In this document: positions 52,272 through 62,704 of the stretch, piece by piece
Position numbering within the stretch: position 1 is the first letter of the stretch
How the letters are laid out: each line of letters starts with the position of its first letter
DNA from: CALKXV01 sp965228905
GTDB lineage: Bacteria; Pseudomonadota; Alphaproteobacteria; Rhodobacterales; Rhodobacteraceae
Assembly: GCA_965228905.1 (NCBI GenBank)
Contig: CBDDII010000003.1
Coordinates: forward strand, 1,488,001-1,552,000
Reading direction: 5' to 3'
DNA length: 64,000 bases
Position numbers and translations under genes: made by a program
The notes under the pieces: generated by a model
Database searches by the model: none
Told to the model about the DNA's origin: nothing
The model's input: only the letters and a program-made list of their open reading frames with translations

Positions 52272-53312
52272 TCAGGAGGCTTCGCTCAGACGGTTGTGGC
52301 GGATCGAGGACCAGAGCGCGAGCGCGATCAGCCCCGCGCCGATGAGGCCGGTGACAAGCTCCGGGATGTGCCAGAGCGACTGGGCGAACATGATGAGCGA
52401 AAGGGCGAGGATCGAATAGAAGGCCCCGTGTTCAAGGTAGCGAAACTGCGTCAGCGTCTGACGTTCGACCAGCATGATGGTCATGGTGCGCACGTAGAAG
52501 GCCCCGATGCCAAGGCCGATGGCGATCAGGAACAGGTTCTGGGTCAGGGCGAAGGCTCCGATCACGCCGTCGAAGCTGAAACTCGCGTCCAGCACTTCGA
52601 GGTAGAGAAACGCGCCAAGCCCGCCCTTGGCGGCCATTTCGGTGGCTTCCTGCGAGGAATCGAGGATCTGGCCCAGAAGTTCGACGGCAAGGAAGGTCAG
52701 CAATCCGCAGATCGCGGAGAAGAGGAAATCGGTGGCGTAGTCTTCGTGCAGCGTGACGGTGAAGCCGAGGATGACGATCAGGACGACGGCAATCTCAAGC
52801 CCCCGGATCGAGGCCAGCGCGCGCAAGCGTTTTTCCAGGGTGCGTATCCAGTCGACCTCTTTCTCGCTGTCGATGAAATAGCTCAGGGCCACCATCATGA
52901 GGAAGGTGCCGCCAAAGGCGGTGATCGAGATATGCGCCTCGTCCATGATGCGGGCGTATTCCTTCGGCTCGGTCGCGGCCAGCTTGATGGCGGCGATGGG
53001 GCCGATGTTGGCGGCGATGACGACGACCGCCAGCGGGAAGATGATGCGCATTCCGAAGACCGCGATCAGGATGCCCCAGGTCAGGAAGCGGTGTTGCCAT
53101 TCCGGGGTCATGTCTTTCAGCTTGTTGGCGTTGACGATGGCGTTGTCGAAGCTGAGCGAGATTTCCAGCACCGCCAGCACCGCGCCGATCAGGAAGAACG
53201 AGACTGCGCCGGTCAGGGTTTCGGTGGTGTTCCAGCCCAGCCAGAACGACAGGATCAGGCCGATCACGGTGATCGCGAAGGGCCAGCGAAAGTAGGAAAT
53301 CGTTTCGGTCAT
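52272..53312 (-). CDS. DUF475 integral membrane protein (TerC-like)
   Basis: 346 residues, about nine membrane helices. LEISLSFDNAIVNANKLKDM and LEVLDASFSFDGVIGAFAL are twin internal repeats, each with the S-F-D(N/G) motif of the TerC/DUF475 superfamily. TerC-like proteins have been linked to metal (Mn) export and tellurite resistance. It overlaps the hydroxyacid dehydrogenase copy B by four bases, so it belongs to the ABC operon; why a TerC-like protein is here is unclear. Confidence 0.88.
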   Translation of the reverse strand: MTETISYFRWPFAITVIGLILSFWLGWNTTETLTGAVSFFLIGAVLAVLEISLSFDNAIVNANKLKDMTPEWQHRFLTWGILIAVFGMRIIFPLAVVVIAANIGPIAAIKLAATEPKEYARIMDEAHISITAFGGTFLMMVALSYFIDSEKEVDWIRTLEKRLRALASIRGLEIAVVLIVILGFTVTLHEDYATDFLFSAICGLLTFLAVELLGQILDSSQEATEMAAKGGLGAFLYLEVLDASFSFDGVIGAFALTQNLFLIAIGLGIGAFYVRTMTIMLVERQTLTQFRYLEHGAFYSILALSLIMFAQSLWHIPELVTGLIGAGLIALALWSSIRHNRLSEAS

Positions 53313-54277
53313 GTGGCCCTTGCTGGTTTCGGCAGGTCGTACACCGGGGTCAAAAGGGGTTTGCCCGCGAAGTGTGCTGCGAGATTATCCACCACAAGTT
53401 GGGCCATCGCGTCGCGTGTTTCAACCGTGCCGCTTGCGTGGTGTGGATAAAGGGTGACGTTTGGCAGGGAGGTCAGGCGCGGGTCCGGGTTGGGTTCGTT
53501 CAGGTAGACGTCGAGGGCGGCGTGGCCAAGTTCACCCGAAGAAAGCGTTTCGATCAGCGCGGTTTCGTCCACGACGCTTCCGCGCGCCACGTTGATGAAG
53601 ATGCCGTCTGGTCCGAGGGCCTTCAGGACATCCCCGTCGATCAGGCCGTCGGTTTCGGGGCCGCCGGGAACGACGGCGACCAGCATGTCGGCCCACGTGG
53701 CGAGGGCGGTGAGGTCGTCGAAATAGGTATAATCGACGGGTTTCGGGCTTCGCCCATGATAACCGATTTCCAGCCCCAAAGGTTCAAAGCGTGCGGCGAT
53801 GGCCTGTCCGATCTGACCCAGGCCGACGATGCCTGCGCGTTTGCCGCGCATCGACGACAAGAGCGGATACATGCCTTTGTGCCCCCAATCGCCGCTGGCC
53901 ACGTAGGCATGGGCGGCGACAAGGTGGCGGCGGGCGGCAAGGGCAAGCATCAGGGCGGTGTCGGCGACGTCGTCGTAAAGGGCCGCCGAGGTATTGGTGA
54001 ATTGGATGCCGCGTTCCCGGAGGGCCGTGTCGTCGATGGTTTCGAACCCCGCAGAGGAGCAGGCGACGATTTCCAGGTTGGGGAGGTGGGCAAGGTGCGA
54101 CGTGCCGAGTTCCGCGTGGCCGTTGATGACGACGCCGGTGCAGCGCGGACCAAATTCGGCGATGAAGGCCGCTTTGTCCTCGGCCTCGTCATAGCGATGG
54201 AGGGTATAGGCCGCCTGTAACTGTTCCATCGCGTTGGGGCGGGTGGGGTACACCACGAGAATATCCTGCTTTTTCAT
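53309..54277 (-). CDS. 2-hydroxyacid dehydrogenase (copy B, glyoxylate/hydroxypyruvate reductase-like)
   Basis: 322-residue dehydrogenase with GIVGLGQIGQAIAARF, the catalytic Arg in VARGSVVDE, Glu in DVYLNEPNPD and His in YPHHASGT. CSSAGFETID-type wording in the substrate domain resembles GhrB/GyaR enzymes. ATG 54277 starts MKKQDILVVYPTRPN. It is only 4 bases from the ABC ATPase stop and overlaps DUF475 by four bases. It is clearly different in sequence from copy A in the same operon. Confidence 0.9.
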   Translation of the reverse strand: MKKQDILVVYPTRPNAMEQLQAAYTLHRYDEAEDKAAFIAEFGPRCTGVVINGHAELGTSHLAHLPNLEIVACSSAGFETIDDTALRERGIQFTNTSAALYDDVADTALMLALAARRHLVAAHAYVASGDWGHKGMYPLLSSMRGKRAGIVGLGQIGQAIAARFEPLGLEIGYHGRSPKPVDYTYFDDLTALATWADMLVAVVPGGPETDGLIDGDVLKALGPDGIFINVARGSVVDETALIETLSSGELGHAALDVYLNEPNPDPRLTSLPNVTLYPHHASGTVETRDAMAQLVVDNLAAHFAGKPLLTPVYDLPKPARAT

Positions 54278-54281
54278 GGGG

Positions 54282-55899
<1,618 letters not shown>

Positions 55900-55907
<8 letters not shown>

Positions 55908-56823
55908 TCTTCTTCCTTGCGATTTCCAGCCGCCAGCGTTGGACCGGATCAAGCGCGGTGCGCATCCAGTTCGACAGAAGGTTCAGGCTGAGGGTGGTCA
56001 GGATGATGGCGAGGCCCGGCATGAAAGACAGCCACCATGCGTTGGTCAGGTAGGACCGCCCCTGTGCCACCATCAGGCCCCATGTGATCTCGGGCGGCTG
56101 GATGCCGATGCCAAGGAACGACAGCGAGGATTCAGCCAGCATCACGAAGGCAAAGTCCAGCGTGGCGATGGTGACGAGCGTGGGGAAGACAACCGGCAGG
56201 ATGTGCCGGAACACGATGCGGAAGGTCGAGGCACCCATGACCTGTGCGGCCTGGACGAACATGCGTTCGCGGATTTCCAGCACCTCGGCCCTTGTCGTTC
56301 TGAGGTAGACCGGGATGCGCGTGATGGCGAGGACGACGATCAGGTTTCCGACCGAGGGCGACAGCATGTAAAGGACGATCACCGCCAGGAGCAGCGAGGG
56401 AAACGACATGATGACGTCGGCCAGCCGCATGATGACCTGGCTTGTCCAGCGGTTGGAATAGCCCGCGATGAGGCCAAGTGCGGTGCCGATCACCATCGAT
56501 GCGACGACCGCGCCGAAGGCGACCATCATGGTGTTCTGTGCGGCAACGATGATCCGCGCCAGTAGGGGACGGCCAAGCGCATCGCCACCCAGCCAGAGCT
56601 TCCAGTTGGCCGAGAAGTCGAAGGGTGGGGCGTTCCGTCCCCTCAGGTTGTTGCGCGAGGCGGTTTCTTCGAGGAACAGCGGACCGAAGATGGCGCAGAA
56701 GATCACGATGGTCAGGAAGAGGGCGGCGGCAAAGGCGAACTTGTCGCGCCAGAGCATCCTGAGAATGGATTTCCAAGCCGGGGGCGCTTCGGGAATGGGG
56801 GCGATGTCTTCGGTGATGGCCAT
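55900..56823 (-). CDS. Peptide-type ABC transporter permease (DppC-like)
   Basis: 307 residues: an N-terminal OppC_N helix (FAAALFLTIVIFCAIFGPLF), then five to six helices with the EAA loop YLRTTRAEVLEIRERMFVQAAQVMGAS and the end WWLSFMPGLAIILTTLSLNLLSNWMRTALDP. It lies 3 bases after the DppB-like gene. Confidence 0.93.
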
Positions 56824-56826
56824 GGG

Positions 56827-57741
56827 TCAGTACCGGATGCGGGGATCGAGCACCGCGTAGAGGATGTCGATCAGGATGTTCATGAGGAAGATCGCGACGG
56901 CGGTCACGAAGATCGCAGCAAGGACGACGGTGAAGTCCCGTTGCAGGATCGAGTCGATCATCAGTTTGCCGACGCCGGGAAAGCCGAAGACGGTTTCGAC
57001 CACCACAGCACCGTTCAGAAGGGCGGCTGCCTGGTCGCCGATGACGGTGATGACAGGCAGCATGGCGTTTCTAAGCGCATGGACGAAGATGATCGGGCGG
57101 TTCTTCACCCCCTTGGCGCGGGCGGTTTTGACGTAGGCGGAACTGAGCGCCGTGATCATCGAGCCGCGCACCACTTGCAGGATCAGGCCAAAGGGGCGGA
57201 TGAAGAGGACGGCGATTGGCAGTATCCAGTGCAAGACCGTGCCCGTGCCGGAGGTTGGCACCCAGCCAAGGCCGACCGAGAAGATCACGATGGCAACGAT
57301 GGCGATCCAGAAATCGGGGGCGCTGGCCCCGATCAGCGAAAAGAAAGTCGCGATCCGGTCGAAGATGCCCCCGACGTTAAAGGCCGCGAGGCTACCAAAG
57401 ACGATGGCGGCGACGGTGACCAGCACCATGGTAATAAGGGCCAGTTGCAGCGTCCAGACAAAGGCGCGCAACACGGCATCGAGGGCCGGTTCCGACCGCC
57501 GGATGCTGTCGCCGAAGTCAAAGCGGGCCAGATCTCCGACGTAGCGGCCAAACTGGATCAGAAGCGGGTCGTTCAGCCCGTGAAGCTCGCGAAACTGTTC
57601 GCGGCTTTCCAGCGAGGCGTCCACCGGGAGGTAGAGTGTGGTCGGATCGCCGGTCAGCCGCGACAGAAAGAAGACCAGAACGATCAAGGCGACAAGCGAG
57701 ATGGCGCTCGCGATAGCGCGTTTTCCAAGAAAGGACTTCAT
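56827..57741 (-). CDS. Peptide-type ABC transporter permease (DppB-like)
   Basis: 304 residues with six helices: ASAISLVALIVLVFFLSRLTGDP at the start, the EAA loop YVKTARAKGVKNRPIIFVHALRNAMLPVITVIG, and the DppB ending NILIDILYAVLDPRIRY. ATG 57741 is chosen because it opens the first membrane helix. It lies 63 bases downstream of the binding-protein gene. Confidence 0.93.
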   Translation of the reverse strand: MKSFLGKRAIASAISLVALIVLVFFLSRLTGDPTTLYLPVDASLESREQFRELHGLNDPLLIQFGRYVGDLARFDFGDSIRRSEPALDAVLRAFVWTLQLALITMVLVTVAAIVFGSLAAFNVGGIFDRIATFFSLIGASAPDFWIAIVAIVIFSVGLGWVPTSGTGTVLHWILPIAVLFIRPFGLILQVVRGSMITALSSAYVKTARAKGVKNRPIIFVHALRNAMLPVITVIGDQAAALLNGAVVVETVFGFPGVGKLMIDSILQRDFTVVLAAIFVTAVAIFLMNILIDILYAVLDPRIRY

Positions 57742-57804
57742 CGCTGATCCCCGTTTTTGCACTCCGGGGGCAGGGTGGCCCGCCCCCGGAACGTCAGGCA
57801 AGAC

Positions 57805-59310
57805 TTACTTGAATGCGATCTGCGAAAGTTGCAGTTCGCTGTTCGTCTTGATGGTCGGCGCGAAGTCGAGACGCTCGCCCACGCGGCTGAAGCCCACCAT
57901 GTGGAACAGCATCACATCTGTGACGCTTTCGCCGTGGATATAGCTGAACAGCTCTTTCCATTTGGCTTCGCGATCCGCACCGGTCAGCGCCGTTGCCTCG
58001 GCAATCGTGCTGTCGATGGTTTCGTCGCAGACGCCGGACTGAAGGCCCTCGCAGGCGTACTTGAAGTACATCGAGAATACCGGGTCGCCGTTGGCGTTGT
58101 CATGTTGTGCGGCAACCATGATCGGGCCACGGTCCTCTGCAAATGGCTTGGAGTAGAAGTTCTCCCACTCGGCCACTTCGTACATTTGCAGCGTCACGTT
58201 GAGGCCCACGTCCTGGAACATCTGAAGCAGGGCCTCGCTGGTTTCCAGCACATTGCCGAACATGCCGGTGCGGCTGACAAAGGTGATCTCGGTATCGACC
58301 GGCACACCGTCTGCCTTGGCTTCGGCCAAAAGCTCCTGCGCTTTTGCCGGATCAAAGGCAAAGGGTTGCAGATCGCCATTGTAGCCGATGGTCGACGGAG
58401 GAGTCATGCCCGTTGCGAGAAGCGTGCCGTCGGCGAGGATTGTGCCGACAAAGGCTTCGCGGTCGACTGCATAGTTCAAAGCCTCGCGCACCCGCTTGTC
58501 GTTCAGCGGTGCTGTTTCGTGGTCGAGTCGCAGATAGACCGTTTCCGAGTTCGGGTAGGAGAAGTCCATCGCCGGGTCGGTGGCGTCCTGTAGCGCGATG
58601 TTAGGTGCGATGTCAGCTTCGCCGGTTTGCACCATCGCGGCGCGCACGGCGCTGTCGGTGCGGAAGACGTAGGTGCCGGTTTTGACTGCCGGTTCATCGC
58701 CCCAGTAGTTCGGGTTGTAGCTGAGCGTGATGTTCTGGCCCACGTTGTATTCGTCGAACGTATAGGGGCCGGTGCCGACGGGCGTGTCGACGAAGCTGTC
58801 CATCGGGGTTTCCGAGGGCACCACGGTCATGGTCGACATCAAGAGCGGCAGGATCGGCTGGGCCGGGTCTGCGGTGATGTCGATGGTGTGGTCGTCCACG
58901 ACATTGGTGGTCAGTTCCATGCCGCCGAAGTACTTCGCGCCGATTTCGCAGACGATGGCGTCGCCGGTGGTGCGGGCGATGGAGTGGGCGACGTCGGCGG
59001 CGTCAAAGGCCGAACCGTCGGTGAAGGTGACGCCCTGGCGCAAGTTGAAACGCCATGTGCCGCCGCCCTGGTCCTCCCAGCTTTCGGCAAGGCGCGGTTG
59101 CAGGCCTTCGCCGGGCACCAGTTCGGTCACGGTTTCCGAGATGTTCTGAAGAAGCACGCGGCCGATGTTGGAGCGCGATGCCATGCAGGGCTCGACCACG
59201 TCGAGTTCCTCGGACAGAACGATGGTGACCGCGTTGTCCTGCGCCTGAGCGGCGAAAGCGGCGGTCGAGGCCAAAAGGATCGCGGCAATGCGATTGCGTT
59301 TGTGGGTCAT
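57805..59310 (-). CDS. ABC transporter substrate-binding protein, family 5
   Basis: 501-residue periplasmic binding protein. Signal peptide MTHKRNRIAAILLASTAAFAAQA, then the family-5 lobes with LAESWEDQGGGTWRFNLRQGVTFTDGSAFDAADV and GTGPYTFDEYNVGQNITL. It delivers the ligand (peptide, opine or another small solute; family 5 is broad) to the DppB/C-type permeases. GGGAGG precedes ATG 59310. First gene of the seven-gene operon and divergent from the LysR gene. Confidence 0.93.
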   Translation of the reverse strand: MTHKRNRIAAILLASTAAFAAQAQDNAVTIVLSEELDVVEPCMASRSNIGRVLLQNISETVTELVPGEGLQPRLAESWEDQGGGTWRFNLRQGVTFTDGSAFDAADVAHSIARTTGDAIVCEIGAKYFGGMELTTNVVDDHTIDITADPAQPILPLLMSTMTVVPSETPMDSFVDTPVGTGPYTFDEYNVGQNITLSYNPNYWGDEPAVKTGTYVFRTDSAVRAAMVQTGEADIAPNIALQDATDPAMDFSYPNSETVYLRLDHETAPLNDKRVREALNYAVDREAFVGTILADGTLLATGMTPPSTIGYNGDLQPFAFDPAKAQELLAEAKADGVPVDTEITFVSRTGMFGNVLETSEALLQMFQDVGLNVTLQMYEVAEWENFYSKPFAEDRGPIMVAAQHDNANGDPVFSMYFKYACEGLQSGVCDETIDSTIAEATALTGADREAKWKELFSYIHGESVTDVMLFHMVGFSRVGERLDFAPTIKTNSELQLSQIAFK

Positions 59311-59441
59311 GAAGGTCCTCCCTTGTCCCAATCATCGAAAGCCGGTTGCCCGGCCGATTTGAGGTCCGCGCCACGTCCTGCGGGCACGGTTGTTGACGAA
59401 AGTACGCTCTGCGCCTTTCGATTCCATTCCATTCTTGGATT

Positions 59442-59457
59442 GAAATGATATAATTTC
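59442..59457. promoter_or_regulatory. Candidate LysR-type operator
   Basis: Inverted repeat GAAAT-gatata-ATTTC with the T-N11-A geometry, 33 bases before the LysR gene start and 132 bases before the binding-protein start, in an AT-rich patch. Confidence 0.5.
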
Positions 59458-59489
59458 TGTATCAGTGAGCCGGTGAAGGACGAGGCCCC

Positions 59490-60413
59490 ATGGCGACCGG
59501 AACGTTCGAGTTCTTTCAACTGCGCTGCTTTGTGGCGGTGGCGGAAGAGTTGAACTTTCGCCGTGCCGCCGAGCGGATGAACATGACGCAACCGCCCCTG
59601 TCGCGGCAGATCAAGCTGTTGGAGCACGCGCTTGGGCTGTCTCTGTTCGATCGCACCAACCGGCAGGTTCAACTGACGCCGGCGGGCACGACTTTCCTGG
59701 CGAATGCGACGGAGATCCTGCAGCGGGCCGAACAGGCCGTTCTTGCCGCCCGGCAGTCGGAGCGGGGCGAGGCAGGCGATGTGGCGATGGGCTTTGTGCC
59801 CTCTGCGGCGCTGGAGTTCGTGCCCCGGATCGTGTCGGCGTTGCACCTTGACCTGCCCGGTGTGACCTTCAAGCCGACCGAGATGATGAGCTATGAGATC
59901 ATCGAGGCGCTGATTTCCGGGCAGTTGGATTTCGGTCTGACTCGTAGTGCAGGGCGGCATCCGGAGTTGGATAGCGTTCGGATCGTCAGCGAGCCTTTCA
60001 TTGCAGCGGTTCCAAAGACGCACCGGCTGGCCGGGGTCGAGCGGATGGTGCTGGCCGATCTGGATGGCGAGGACTTCATCGCCTATTCCACCGAACGCGG
60101 CGGGTTCATCCGGGACATGCAAAGCGCCTATTTCGCCAGCGAGGGCATTGAACCGCGCACGGTGCTGGAGGTCAGCCAGACCCACACGGTTCTGTCTTTG
60201 GTCAATCGCGGGATCGGGATTGCGTTCGTGCCAAGCTCGGCCCAGGCTATGCGGATGGACAACCTTGCCTATCGTTCGGTCGACTTGCCCGCGCGGGTCC
60301 GGTCTGAGTTGTTCCTGATCTCGGGGCCCAAGCGACGAGCCGCGCTCTATCGCAACGTGCGTGACATCATGGTGTCGGAGCTTGCCGGTTACGTGCCGAC
60401 CATCCCGGATTGA
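59490..60413 (+). CDS. LysR family transcriptional regulator
   Basis: 307 residues: the N-terminal winged helix FFQLRCFVAVAEELNFRRAAERMNMTQPPLSRQIKLLE and an effector-binding domain (about 90-300). This subgroup wording (FRRAAERLxMTQPPLSRQI) is typical of regulators of aromatic or organic-acid metabolism. Divergent from the ABC-dehydrogenase operon, with an inverted repeat in the 179-base gap. It is therefore the likely local regulator; the coinducer is unknown. Confidence 0.92.
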   Translation: MATGTFEFFQLRCFVAVAEELNFRRAAERMNMTQPPLSRQIKLLEHALGLSLFDRTNRQVQLTPAGTTFLANATEILQRAEQAVLAARQSERGEAGDVAMGFVPSAALEFVPRIVSALHLDLPGVTFKPTEMMSYEIIEALISGQLDFGLTRSAGRHPELDSVRIVSEPFIAAVPKTHRLAGVERMVLADLDGEDFIAYSTERGGFIRDMQSAYFASEGIEPRTVLEVSQTHTVLSLVNRGIGIAFVPSSAQAMRMDNLAYRSVDLPARVRSELFLISGPKRRAALYRNVRDIMVSELAGYVPTIPD

Positions 60414-60424
60414 GGCCAGCGCTA

Positions 60425-61318
60425 TCATATCACACGGTCCTGTCGGTTGCGGGCGCTGCGGGCCATGAGCAGGGTCGCCGAGAAGATCACCGCGCCGCCG
60501 ATCCAGGTGGTTGCGGGCACGATCTGACCGAACAGGACGAACCCAAGGGCGGCAACCATGGGCAGGCGCAGGAAGTCGATGGGGACAAGCAGCGATGCCT
60601 CGGCCATTGAAAAGGCCCGCGTGACCAACCCCATGTTGAGCGCACCCAGAACCCCCTGAAGGGCGAGCAACAGCCATTCGTTCAGGGCGGGCGTTTGCCA
60701 GACGAACCAGGCCGGAATGGCCGCGATGGGAACGGTGACGATCAGGTTCCAGGCGACCAGGGTTTCCGTCGAATCGCGCGAAGACATGGGTTTCAGGATC
60801 AACTGGATGACGGCGGTCAGGAAGGCGCCGGCCAGAGCGAAGACCAGGCCGATGGCGATCCCGTCGCCCTGACCGGGGCGCAGGACCAGCAACACGCCGA
60901 TAAAGCCGACGATCACCGCGATGATCCGCAGCTTTCGCGGCGCTTCGGACAGGAAGATCCATGCACCGACGGTCACGAAGATCGGCGCGGTAAAGGCGAT
61001 GGCGGTCACGTCTGCCAAGGGAGCGGTGGCGAAGGCGAAGAAGAAGGCGATGAGCGAGGCAAGTTTCAGTGCCGCGCGGAAGGCATGAAGAAAGCGGAAC
61101 TGTGAGCGCAGGATGTGGGGGCGCGACAGGATGAAGGGCAGGAAGAAAAGGCAGCCGAACAGTGCACGCGTGAAACCGATGACAAAGGGATGCACGCCGG
61201 GCGACAATTGGCGCACGATGACCGCGTCGATAGAGCTTAGGACGGCGACGACAGCCATGAGCGCGACGCCGATCAGGGCAGCGCGCTCGGTCGATTCCGG
61301 CAGGATTTCGTTCGCCAT
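60425..61318 (-). CDS. EamA/DMT family transporter (copy 3)
   Basis: 297 residues with ten membrane helices in two EamA repeats: LIGVALMAVVAVLSSIDAVIV, LIAFFFAFATAPLADVTAIAFTAPIFV, and SMAEASLLVPIDFLRLPMVAALGFVLF. Similar in wording to copy 2 at 33817. Substrate unknown. Convergent with the LysR gene, 11 bases apart, and separated by an AT-rich gap from the divergent sialidase-like operon. Confidence 0.86.
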   Translation of the reverse strand: MANEILPESTERAALIGVALMAVVAVLSSIDAVIVRQLSPGVHPFVIGFTRALFGCLFFLPFILSRPHILRSQFRFLHAFRAALKLASLIAFFFAFATAPLADVTAIAFTAPIFVTVGAWIFLSEAPRKLRIIAVIVGFIGVLLVLRPGQGDGIAIGLVFALAGAFLTAVIQLILKPMSSRDSTETLVAWNLIVTVPIAAIPAWFVWQTPALNEWLLLALQGVLGALNMGLVTRAFSMAEASLLVPIDFLRLPMVAALGFVLFGQIVPATTWIGGAVIFSATLLMARSARNRQDRVI

Positions 61319-61546
61319 TTCAGTGGGTCGCTTTGTTCAGTCCCATCAGGTGGCTTAACAGTCGGTCTTGTAGGCGGATTTGTCAAAGAAAATATTTTAG
61401 GAAAGTTTTCTATAATTCAATCATGCGTTAAAATAGATTAAATACAGTGTGTTAAGGTAATTTATTGCGATCATATCCCTCAAAATTCTTCGTGTATCAA
61501 CTTGACAACTAGAGAATACAGGGACTACGCAAGGCCACCCGAACTG
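61319..61546. other. 228-base AT-rich divergent control region
   Basis: Between the EamA and sialidase-like starts. Much more AT-rich than its surroundings, with a perfect palindrome AAAATATTTT (61389-61398) and AGGAAAGTTTTCT nearby. A TTGACA at 61502 lacks a good -10. It probably carries the promoters and operators of both flanking units; no RNA gene seen. Confidence 0.45.
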
Positions 61547-62704
61547 ATGGAATCCCTGATTATGGCCAGCCTCACCCCCGAAGAGATCGGCGAACAGATG
61601 AACGGTCGGCCGAAAGAGGTCGCGCCGGGGCGGTGGGAGGCGTTTCTGTCGTCGCCCATGGTTCAGAATCACGCGGCGTTTCTGGCTTTGGGCGGGGACG
61701 GTTTGAATTGCCTCTGGTTTGGCGGGTCGCTGGAGGGAAAGTCGGATATCTCGATCTGGCGGTCCCGGTTGGGCGAAGAGGGTTGGTCGGGGGCCGAGCG
61801 GCTTTCGGACGATCCGGCGCGGTCCGAACAGAACCCCGTTCAGTTCGATGCGCCTGACGGGCGGCGGCTGATTCTGCATACCGCGCAGGAGGGCGGCAAC
61901 CAGGATGCCTGCATCCTGAGAATGCGTGAAGAGGGCAAGCCGCCGGTGTCGCTGGATCTGCCCAAGGGCACATTCATCCGGGGGGCCATTCATGTGCGCA
62001 GCGACGGCACCTGGATGATGCCGCTGTTCCGTTGCATCCCGCGACCGGGCGAAAAATGGACGGGTAGCCATGACACGGCGGCCTTGGCGCTGAGTGCGGA
62101 TGGCGGGCAAAGCTGGCGCGAGGTGGAGGTTCCGGGTTCCATCGGTTGTGTTCACATGACGTTGGTGCCGCTGGGTGGTGATCGCTTTGCCGCCTTTTAC
62201 CGGCGGCGGCAGGCGGATTTCGTGCATCGCAGTTTCAGCGACGACGGGGGCGAAACATGGTCGGCGCCGGAAGCAACCGATGTGCCCAACAACAATTCCT
62301 CGCTTGCCGTCATTCGGCTGGCGGATGGCCGGATCGCGATGATCTGTAATCCGGTCAATGCCGAGATGCACCCTGACGCGCGGCGCGCCTCGCTTTATGA
62401 CGAGTTGGGCGAAAGTGATGATCGGCCAAGTGCGACGGGCGGTTGTAATCCGATCTGGGGTGTGCCGCGTGCGCCTGTGGCTTTGTGTCTGTCGGAGGAC
62501 GAGGGGCGGACGTTTCCGGTGCGCCACGTGATCGAAGACGGGCCGGGGACGTGCCTGACGAACAACTCGGTCGACGGAAAGAACTTTGAGATGTCCTATC
62601 CCGCGCTGGCAGAGGCGGCGGACGGGACGTTACACCTTGCCTATACCTATCATCGGCGGGCGATCAAGCATGTCCGGCTCGCCCCCGGTTGGCTGGAGGT
62701 CTGA
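61547..62704 (+). CDS. Sialidase-like (BNR/Asp-box) beta-propeller protein
   Basis: 385 residues without a signal peptide. Asp-box repeats (S-x-D-x-G-x-x-W) are visible in SADGGQSWREV and SDDGGETWSAP, and a degenerate one in SEDEGRTFPVR. Also present are PVQFDAPDGRRLILHTAQEGG, RGAIHVRSDGTWMMP and the conserved NNNSSLAVIRLADGRIAMICNP and NFEMSYPALAEAADGTLHLAYTY blocks of the BNR_2/sialidase family. Its cytoplasmic location and operon partners argue against a role in sialic-acid release. The start is uncertain: ATG 61547, ATG 61562 and TTG 61502 all lack a good Shine-Dalgarno element. It abuts pdxA2 with no gap. Confidence 0.8.
   Translation: MESLIMASLTPEEIGEQMNGRPKEVAPGRWEAFLSSPMVQNHAAFLALGGDGLNCLWFGGSLEGKSDISIWRSRLGEEGWSGAERLSDDPARSEQNPVQFDAPDGRRLILHTAQEGGNQDACILRMREEGKPPVSLDLPKGTFIRGAIHVRSDGTWMMPLFRCIPRPGEKWTGSHDTAALALSADGGQSWREVEVPGSIGCVHMTLVPLGGDRFAAFYRRRQADFVHRSFSDDGGETWSAPEATDVPNNNSSLAVIRLADGRIAMICNPVNAEMHPDARRASLYDELGESDDRPSATGGCNPIWGVPRAPVALCLSEDEGRTFPVRHVIEDGPGTCLTNNSVDGKNFEMSYPALAEAADGTLHLAYTYHRRAIKHVRLAPGWLEV

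Noticed and set aside
52164..53450. A long + strand open frame opposite DUF475 and the dehydrogenases
   Set aside because: The minus-strand genes show clear family motifs and tight operon overlaps; the + strand product is charged low-complexity sequence.
61547..62704. True secreted sialidase releasing sialic acid, paired with N-acetylneuraminate lyase
   Set aside because: No signal peptide, and the direct partner is a PdxA2-type dehydrogenase; no sialic-acid kinase, epimerase or transporter gene is seen in the window.
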